A stretch of 64,000 nt of DNA from Anthonomus grandis grandis (lineage: Eukaryota; Arthropoda; Insecta; Coleoptera; Curculionidae), in NCBI RefSeq assembly GCF_022605725.1, contig NC_065551.1:31062001-31126000 (forward strand). The letters run 5' to 3'. Positions within the stretch are counted from its first letter, which is position 1, and the number at the start of each line of letters is the position of its first letter. The position numbers and the translations under genes are program-made. Shown piece after piece: positions 58,601 through 64,000 of this stretch. The notes beneath the pieces were generated by a model, which saw only the letters and a program-made list of their open reading frames with translations, ran no database searches and was not told the DNA's origin.

Positions 58601-60832
58601 GCTGATTCAGGGAGATTCTTTTTTGCCAGAAAATTACGACGTGGAGTATGCCTGGGGAGAAACAGAACTTGCCGTAAGTATATTTTCGTTCTATTTTTGG
58701 GTGCCAACGCTCTTTTCAAATATCTTGGAAATAGCGAAATTGCCTTAGGATAGATTTTAACTTAGGCAAAGAATACTGAAATAAAATGTATCCCATGCTA
58801 TATCCAATAATATAAAAAAACTGATAAAGTAGAATTAAAAGATGAAAGGTATAAATATAAATAAAAATTATAATTGAACCAAGAAATACATAATTAAAAT
58901 ATTTGGCAACACATCGTATATTATTATTGTTAAACATATGTTTATTTACCAGTTTTTTAGTAAATTTTTAGTTTTGATATATTTATCTACCATATATGGT
59001 TAAGGTATATTTATTAAACTGTATTCTGTTTCCAAAAAGGAAAAAATGTCGGCATTAAAAAAACAAAAGTAAATACATATCTAGTTTTTAAAGTCGATTA
59101 CTACACCTCAAATGTTGGATAAAATGACATCGATATCACAAATATGCCACTGTGTAGCATGCGGTATACTTTTCATAAACGTAGATACAAATATATACTC
59201 TGGTAATAAAACACATCTGCAAATGTAAAAAAAATTTATATTAATAGTTATTTTAAAAAAAAAAAAATATTTTTAACACGCTATAAATCCAAAACTAAGA
59301 TGTTTACAACATACATTCATATAAAAAAAAATCTACTTTTTTGTTTGAGAATCACCCTATAAAGTTGTTGGGTGTTCCTGGACACCCGATATAATATACC
59401 ACAATTTAAGCTTGAATAGATACCTATATTCTGGATTCCGTATCAACCAATTATTTAACGATTAAAATAAAGGTTTTATACTGGTTTTCTATGACCAAAA
59501 ATTCAATGTTTTGTTGATGGTAATTATATTTGTTTAGAAGCTTATTTTATTATATTTTCACATTAACTTTTATAAAACAATAATTATATATTATTTACAT
59601 GTAATAAACCTTATTGTTAAACGTGAATAACATAAACATAATAATAAATTCCTCAACGTATATCACGCGGACATTTTATCCGATATTTATTGTTGAAGTT
59701 CAATCAAAAATGGTGTATAGATATTATATTATAGAAGATATTATCAATCAAACTTCAGATAATAGTTGAAATAAAATTTTTTTTTTTTTTTAATTTTAGG
59801 TAAGCTACTTCGTGGATAAAGAGACCAAAGTCCAAAACAAGATTACCAGTCCCACAGGAGGTAAAAAAAACTAACAATTAAGTTTATCCTCTTTGCTTGT
59901 CCGTTTTCATTCTCCTACCTGTTTTTTTACTTCAGTGGACGTTTAAATCGCCTGAATGTGGCATTGGGGGAGATTATTTAACTTAATTTGCAGCAAGCAT
60001 CTCTAAATAAATAAGATTAGACCTTAAAAAACTGATTCACTGTGATATTTTTTAGCATTTTAGAGAATTAAAATCTAAAGCAAATATGTTAATGTAAATA
60101 AAATGTATGAAAGTCAAAATATATCAGAGAGGTACTTATTGTTGTATGCAAGATAATGAAAAATAAAGAAAGTTAGACAATTTAAAAATATTAAATTAAC
60201 GTGAGTTTTGTTAAGTACGGACGAAAACAGTTTTCAAATTTAGACACAAAAATACCCAACTATAGTCCCGTATTTACAGGAGGCATAAATGTTTAATTAA
60301 AATCGACAGTAGCCTTTTAAAACTGTTAATTTTTTACTTAAAATCCTGTATCTTGGTGCCAAAGAGCTATGGAAAATATATTGGTCATTTATTTGTTTGA
60401 TTATAAAAAATATTTCAGAACAAATTATCGCTGAAGCAATATGGTACCAGCTTAAAGAAATTTTGACGAAAGTCTTAAAGGACCAACTGAAGGCTGTTGT
60501 AGTGGAATATTCAGTTCAAGAGTCGCTGGCTGACGAAGACGAAAAACTAAGGTAAACAAACATGTTCAAGAATATTTTTATTATTATTTAATAACAAGAT
60601 GATTAAGCTAAGTATATGCTAAGGGTCGTTTCATTTAATTTTCAGGGCCTCCGCAAAATCAAACTCAACCAAAGCAAACAGTCTATTTGATTCCTTACTT
60701 TGTGCAGCTAAAGACTATTTAGTTGCCAAAGACATCAGACAAATAGAAACTCCCCCATTTGAAGTTTTATATAGAGGAAAATTATCCAGCACTGAAACGG
60801 GAATATTTAACTCTGGTCCCGGGTATATTCGA
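49576..60832 (+). CDS. TULIP-fold lipid-binding protein (JHBP/takeout/group-7-allergen-like), seven exons, 3' incomplete
   Basis: Exons 49576-49665, 54874-54974, 58257-58442, 58559-58673, 59800-59860, 60419-60551 and 60646-60832 all have GT..AG introns and join in one frame for 873 nt (291 residues). After an N-terminal helical stretch (residues 1-65), a beta-rich part follows (LGDLTVHGNFETNNMALQKV, LPVSSNGDIRSITFHDISVT) and then an amphipathic helix region (IAEAIWYQLKEILTKVLKDQ). This layout is that of TULIP proteins, which hold hydrophobic ligands in a tube. From about residue 240, ANSLFDSLLCAAKDYLVAKD resembles the start of a second TULIP unit, so a tandem protein is likely. An in-frame TAA immediately upstream fixes the start, and no signal peptide is encoded. 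The end of the gene was not found. The family assignment is by pattern, and the gene itself is much more certain. Confidence 0.75.
49666..50744. other. intron 1, first part; contains an imperfect hairpin
   Basis: The arms ATCAATTTCCAATGT (50413-50427) and ACATTGGAAGTTGAT (50449-50463) form a 15-bp stem with one G-T pair. Short repeats of the words GGACAT and CAAGGAT lie between them. Otherwise unassigned. Confidence 0.5.
50745..52009 (+). mobile_element. classical mariner (DD34D type), 1265 bp
   Basis: The ends CGAGGGTGGCTCCAGAAGTA + CCCG and, inverted, CGAGGGTGGTCCCAGAAGTA + CCCG differ at two positions in the first 24 bp. TA flanks both. The length is typical of mariner. It sits in intron 1 of the TULIP-like gene, in the sense orientation. 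Confidence 0.93.
50924..51975 (+). pseudogene. mariner transposase pseudogene lacking the second catalytic aspartate
   Basis: The start is MEKIGHQ at 50924. After a 1-nt frameshift it continues SPTNIKAELDSTLGDSAPSL, FKRGRTSCQDEHRSGRPNEL, then FLRRFITMDETWIHFTPETK (first Asp in MDETW), GKVMASVFWGARGIIFIDYF, KKKVLFHQ, a deletion, KSVIAMAKINELKFEFLPHA-like sequence, and PYSPDLVPSDYFLFPNLRNW (third Asp). In the family, the block DNAPVH follows HQ. Here about 16 nt are gone at ~51660, taking the second Asp and shifting the frame. A TGA replaces Trp in KYWVAEF near 51044. It cannot be active. Confidence 0.9.
52010..53429. other. intron 1, middle; unassigned, with recurring CCAGTTATTGACA motifs
   Basis: A 122-codon minus-strand frame at 52562-52930 has no recognisable domain. 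The 13-mer CCAGTTATTGACA occurs at 52896, and near-copies occur at 53272 (inverted) and 53306. The last two form a stem with arms 53272-53284 and 53306-53318. Confidence 0.45.
53437..54104 (+). pseudogene. Tigger/pogo-type C-terminal domain fragment
   Basis: The plus strand reads VPTPFKKALFWPDPKPQTKK, then EKIPSVVTSDAWRRYHAKKE, a highly charged coiled-coil-like Lys/Glu stretch and a Glu cluster ending in TGA (53710-53712). It continues past the stop: GDIQIGNFILVKFLGGKRKS, TTYLYICIVQELVDNDDIRV, and after a frameshift NSVIGVLPTPDLVSSGERIK and VDVFEA. The succession PFKxALFWPxP - IPSVxTS - charged stretch - GxFxLVxF - VLPTPxL recalls the tail of insect DDE_1 transposon proteins. The catalytic core is absent. 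The family is inferred from memory of the pattern. Confidence 0.5.
54105..54481. other. intron 1, unassigned
   Basis: TGTCAATAACAGG at 54271 is a further near-copy of the 13-mer. A frame running to 54307 continues past the Tigger fragment without recognisable content. Confidence 0.35.
54482..54630 (+). mobile_element. solo-LTR-like copy E, 3' part only
   Basis: TTGACGCGAGATTTAAATTA, TGTAAATAAATACGATGAAC, GTAATAAGTGTGTAAATAAA and CGATAAAAACGCCACA match the second half of copies A-C. The TATA part is missing. Confidence 0.5.
54874..54974 (+). CDS. TULIP-like gene exon 2
   Basis: Acceptor TTTACGTTTCCAG and donor GTAAGT. It enters in phase 0, leaves in phase 2, and encodes AFNNEMARNHRRKDFIKTVH followed by NLDAILLSLDNTK. 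Confidence 0.8.
54975..55485. other. intron 2, first part; unassigned
   Basis: No supportable feature was seen. Confidence 0.35.
55486..56150 (-). pseudogene. LINE 3' end (RT tail)
   Basis: The minus strand near 56100-55960 reads RKIIIRSTQNLRICKNQQFK, then FRYRAATKFAFVTPQIWNNI and PIEKK. This is the closing block of many Jockey/CR1-like LINEs (R-x-x-TxxxFxxxTPxxWNxIP). The sequence runs on to AATAAAAAGTTTTTGAATTT, consistent with a 3' untranslated end. Only the last portion of the element is present. Confidence 0.55.
56551..57920 (+). repeat. 171-bp tandem satellite, array 1 (about 8 copies)
   Basis: The landmark GAAGAGGATGG recurs at 56651, 56821, 56992, 57163, 57334, 57505, 57676 and 57847, a spacing of 170-172 bp and mostly exactly 171. 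Unit words include CACTATTTAGAAAATGAAAC, GATGATATAGAAAATAGG, CATTTATATATCCCTATCTC and GGTATAATTAGACACATTAC. It lies in intron 2 of the TULIP-like gene. A short frame inside it is only the repeat. Confidence 0.96.
58257..58442 (+). CDS. TULIP-like gene exon 3
   Basis: Acceptor TAAATTTTCTAG and donor AG|GTGAGT. It enters in phase 2 and leaves in phase 2. It encodes EISNMKLPWLPDFKVINLSV, NLCKLCLDIDFKLGDLTVHG and NFETNNMALQKVLPVSSNGD. Another AG two bases later would bring an early stop, which supports this acceptor. Confidence 0.85.
58559..58673 (+). CDS. TULIP-like gene exon 4
   Basis: Acceptor TTTCCTTTTTAG and donor GCC|GTAAGT. It leaves in phase 0. It encodes ITFHDISVTGRVGMLIQGDS and FLPENYDVEYAWGETELA. 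Confidence 0.85.
58674..59799. other. intron 4; unassigned
   Basis: AT-rich with no repeat or gene recognised. Confidence 0.4.
59800..59860 (+). CDS. TULIP-like gene exon 5
   Basis: A long T-tract and TTTTAG acceptor, donor GGAG|GTAAAA. It enters in phase 0, leaves in phase 1, and encodes VSYFVDKETKVQNKITSPTG. Confidence 0.75.
59861..60418. other. intron 5; unassigned
   Basis: No feature was seen. Confidence 0.4.
60419..60551 (+). CDS. TULIP-like gene exon 6
   Basis: Acceptor AATATTTCAG and donor AG|GTAAAC. It enters in phase 1 and leaves in phase 2. It encodes the helix EQIIAEAIWYQLKEILTKVL and KDQLKAVVVEYSVQESLADE. Confidence 0.85.
60646..60832 (+). CDS. TULIP-like gene exon 7 (last exon found)
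   Basis: Acceptor TTAATTTTCAG and donor CGA|GTAAGT. It enters in phase 2, leaves in phase 0, and encodes ANSLFDSLLCAAKDYLVAKD, IRQIETPPFEVLYRGKLSST and ETGIFNSGPGYIR. The strong donor shows the gene continues, but no later exon could be identified up to 64000. Confidence 0.85.
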
Positions 60833-61009
60833 GTAAGTTAAACAATGAATTTTAATAAAATACCTTATGGAAAATATTTTCGCAGTTGCGAGGTTCTCAT
60901 CAACCTTGAAACTTTTAATAATAAGAATTTCAATAGTATTTCCATATGTATAGTTATATAATAATAGCAGTAAAGTGATATTTTTCTTTTGTAGTTTTAT
61001 AAACTACGC

Positions 61010-62510
61010 CAGAGAAACACTATTTCCATGAGATCCAAACACTATTTAGAAAGTGAAACGATGATATAGAAAGTATGTGGAAAAATCGAATTCTCATTCT
61101 TATATCTTTATCTTAATCTGAAAATTAGAAAAGGATGGGGATAAAATTATGTTTTTCGGGTTTAATTAAACGCATTACGAAAGAAAAACTTTAATTCCAG
61201 GAGATCCAAATACTATTTAGAGAATGAAACGATGATATAGAAAATATGTGGAATAATCGAATTCTCATTTATATATCTTTATTTCAATTTGAAAATTAGA
61301 AGAGAATGGGAATAAAGTGAGGTTTTTTAGGTTTAATTAAACATATTACGAGAGAAAAACACTAATTCCAGGAGATTCAAACACTATTTAGAAAATGAAA
61401 CGATGATATAGAAAATATGTGGAAAAATCGGATTCTCATTTATATATCTATACGTCAATCTGAAAATTAAAAGAGGATGGGAATAAAATGATGTTTTTCG
61501 GGTATAATTAGACACATTACGAGATAAAAACACTAATTCCAGGAGATCCAAATACTATTTAGAAAATGAAACGATGATATAGAAAATAAATGAAAAAATC
61601 GAGTTCTCATTTATATATCTTTACGTCAATCTAAAAATTAAAAGAGGATGGGAATAAAGTGATGTTTTTCAGGCTTAATTAAATGCATTACGAGATAAAA
61701 ACACTAATTTTAGGAGATCCAAACACTATTTAGAAAATGAAACGATGATATAGAAAATATGTGGAAAAATCGAATTCTCATTTATATATCTTTATCTCAA
61801 TCTGAAATTTAGAAGAGAATAGGAATAAAGTGATGTTTTTCGGGTATAATTAGACACATTACGAGAGAAAAACACTAATTCCAGGAGATCCAAACACTAT
61901 TTAGAAAATTAAACGATGATATAGAAAATAGGTGAAAAAATCGAGTTCTCATTTATATATCTTTACGTCAATCTGAAAATTAAAAGAGGATGAGAACAAA
62001 GTGATGTTTTTCAGGTTTAATTAAACGCATTACGAGAGAAAAACACTAATTCCAGGAGATCCAAACACTATTTAGAAAATGAAACGATGATATAGAAAAT
62101 ATGTGGAAAAATCGAATTCTCATTTATATATCATTATCTCAGTCTGAAATTTAGAAGAGGATGGGAATAAAGTGATGTTTTTCGGGTATAATTAGACACA
62201 CTATGAGAGAAAAACACTAATTCCAGGAAATCCAAATACTATTTAGAAAATGAAACGATGATATAGAAAATAGGTGAAAAAATCGAGTTCTCATTTATAT
62301 ATCTTTACGTCAATCTGAAAATTAAAAGAGGATGAGAATAAAGTGATGTTTTTCAGGTTTAATTAAACGCATTACAAGAGAAAAACTTTAATTCCAGGAG
62401 ATCCAAACACTATTTAGAAAATAAAAAGATGATATAGAAAATATGTGAAAAAATAAATTCAGTCTGACAATTACAAGAGTATAGAAATAATGTGACGTTT
62501 TTCTCTTATA
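61010..62510 (+). repeat. 171-bp tandem satellite, array 2 (about 9 copies)
   Basis: GAAACGATGATATAG (or a variant) recurs at 61055, 61226, 61397, 61568, 61739, 61910, 62081, 62252 and 62423, exactly 171 bp apart. It is the same family and orientation as array 1, but forms its own subfamily (AGGAGATCCAAACACTATTT, ATGTGGAAAAATCGA, CAATCTGAAAATTA). It lies in the intron after exon 7 of the TULIP-like gene. Confidence 0.96.
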
Positions 62511-63407
62511 GTTTAATAAAGTACGTTAGAAAAACACATTTTCTAACCAAGCCAACCACAATTTAGAAACGAAATTTAATATTATCCCAAAAAAAATATA
62601 GAACAGTTAATTAGGTGAATTACTAAAAAATATAAAACTTCCAAACCCAAGTCGGTTATATAGTATTTTTCAAGAAGTTGAGGTGCAAAGTTGCAGTTGA
62701 TGCAAAACTCCTGTCCTAATCGTATGTAGCTAAATGGCAGATTTGCTAAAGGTGGATCTAGTTAATTTATTTACCCGTCATTTTTTAGCAACTTAGTGTT
62801 TCCAATTTACAGTTAATATGCAACGATCCAAGGATTTAAGGAGATTCATATAGTCTATTCAGAGCTTAGTTTTAAGAATTCTCGTAATTTAACTTTTAAA
62901 AGGAATTAAAGGTCAACCTCACAAATTTTCTGAGATAATAATTTTTGTATTCACCAAATAAGCCTTTATAAGAAAATATCAACCAAATTAGAACGGTTCT
63001 AAAGTTAATGGGAATGTTAGACTAGAAATCTACTAAAATACATATTCTTTAATTAAAATAAAAACACACATTAGTAATACTTTTCATGACTTTTTATGTA
63101 ATTTAACTTTTCCACGTAATAACAGTGACGTAATAATAATTTCCCATTTTCTCTTGCTCTGCCACTTGAAGAGTATTTAAAGAAGTCCTAATATCTTTAA
63201 CGGCGTTACTAAAACCATTAAGATTTAACCTAGAAGGGCGCTATTTTATGCCATATTAAATTTAATGGCTCGATATCTTAGGTAGTTTAATACAAAGTAT
63301 TACCTTTTCAGTTTAAGCTATTTTATTATAACCATAATCATGCTTAATTAATATAAAAAAAGAACCATAAACGAAAGATACTAGGTCTAGAGTACTTTCA
63401 TATTATA
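62511..63407. other. unassigned intronic sequence
   Basis: No exon with a suitable phase was identified. Confidence 0.35.
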
Positions 63408-63560
63408 CAGGTTGGGAAATCGATCACTATGTATAGAGACGTGCCTAACGCGCATGCACGTATTTCGTCATTGTTTGTCAAGTGTTTGACTTTAATAGAA
63501 GGGAACTGTAATATACTTGCTGCAATAAAATCTTGAAGAATATTACGGAAAACTTCAGGA
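63408..63560 (+). repeat. left end of the CAGGTTGGGGAATC TIR family
   Basis: CAGGTTGGGAAATCGATCAC, preceded by TATA, then TAGAGACGTGCCTAACGCGC and GTTTGACTTTAATAGAAGGG. This matches the continuation after 40274 (ACATCTGACTTTGACAGGGG). The right end lies beyond the window or is lost. Confidence 0.65.
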
Positions 63561-64000
63561 ATTTCTAATTTTTTTTTTAATTTAGTTCAAACCGTCAAAA
63601 AAAATTATGATAAAAAGACCGAATTTAAATGTAGGTAGATATTTGTATATTAATCAACAAAAAATACAGCTTAGGTCAAGTTGATAATATTAAAATCTTA
63701 TTTAATTAAATACCTGACAATATTTGTACTATATTTGTATATTTGTACCCTAATACTCAACAATAATTATTGTTCAAAAAGTCAGTTGTTCACTATTATG
63801 TTGAAAGAACGTTCCTACTTTAAATAATCAAATTAGTAAAATATTCCGAATAAAATTAAAATAAACTGCCTTAACTGTTAATTTAGTATTTGAAAAAATA
63901 GGAGGTTAAACAAGCTTCTTGTTATAGAGTCCACATCATACGTTAACAGAAAACTTATGCTGGCAGTGTGCTCTATTATATTTTCTACGATAAATGTGCA
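63561..64000. other. unassigned
   Basis: AT-rich; nothing recognised. Confidence 0.35.

Noticed and set aside
62818..62840. Possible exon 8 of the TULIP-like gene after TTTCCAATTTACAG
   Set aside because: Reading in the required phase meets a stop after nine codons (LICNDPRI) and adds nothing resembling the expected continuation.

Overview
The window looks like insect nuclear DNA and is most likely from a beetle, although the species cannot be named from sequence alone. It is very AT-rich and gene-poor. Coding pieces are short exons with GT..AG introns. Most of the rest is decayed Tc1/mariner transposons, non-LTR retrotransposon fragments, LTR remnants and tandem repeats. No prokaryotic features, CRISPR arrays, rRNA genes or tRNA genes were recognised.

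Two host genes are well supported. On the minus strand, a first coding exon (26306-26401) and a second exon (7481-7577) join in frame. They encode two membrane segments that resemble TM1 and TM2 of a rhodopsin-like GPCR. The intron between them is 18.7 kb and the gene runs off the left edge. On the plus strand, seven in-frame exons between 49576 and 60832 encode 291 residues of a probable TULIP-fold lipid-binding protein (JHBP/takeout/group-7-allergen type). It seems to begin a second TULIP unit before leaving my reading. A lone signal-peptide-like exon at 37505-37577 may start a third gene.

Left third (1-16 kb): a DD41D mariner relic, an RTE-type LINE tail, two solo-LTR-like copies, a 620-bp TIR element, GPCR exon 2, and a complete but dead mariner with TA target duplication (10183-11536). 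Centre-left (16.4-22.1 kb): a plus-strand Inr+DPE promoter candidate and a duplicated putative 5' exon, followed by the most unusual feature of the window. This is a 3.8-kb array of about 33 short hairpins sharing a TTCGY loop, with covarying stems. A 41-bp satellite of about 29 copies follows, and then a 16-bp all-GC palindrome. All of this lies inside the GPCR intron.

Centre (28-49 kb): a TIR element holding a LINE that itself holds a mariner with 152-bp TIRs. Also here are a satellite of about 170 bp, several LINE fragments, two copies of another DD41D transposase, a Tigger/pogo relic and two more LTR remnants. Right (49-64 kb): the TULIP gene. Its introns hold a DD34D mariner that has lost its second catalytic aspartate, a Tigger C-terminal fragment, a LINE tail, and two separate arrays of one 171-bp satellite.

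All transposases and reverse transcriptases seen here are broken, so the mobile elements in this window look inactive. The best candidate for something undescribed is the TTCGY hairpin array with its associated plus-strand promoter.
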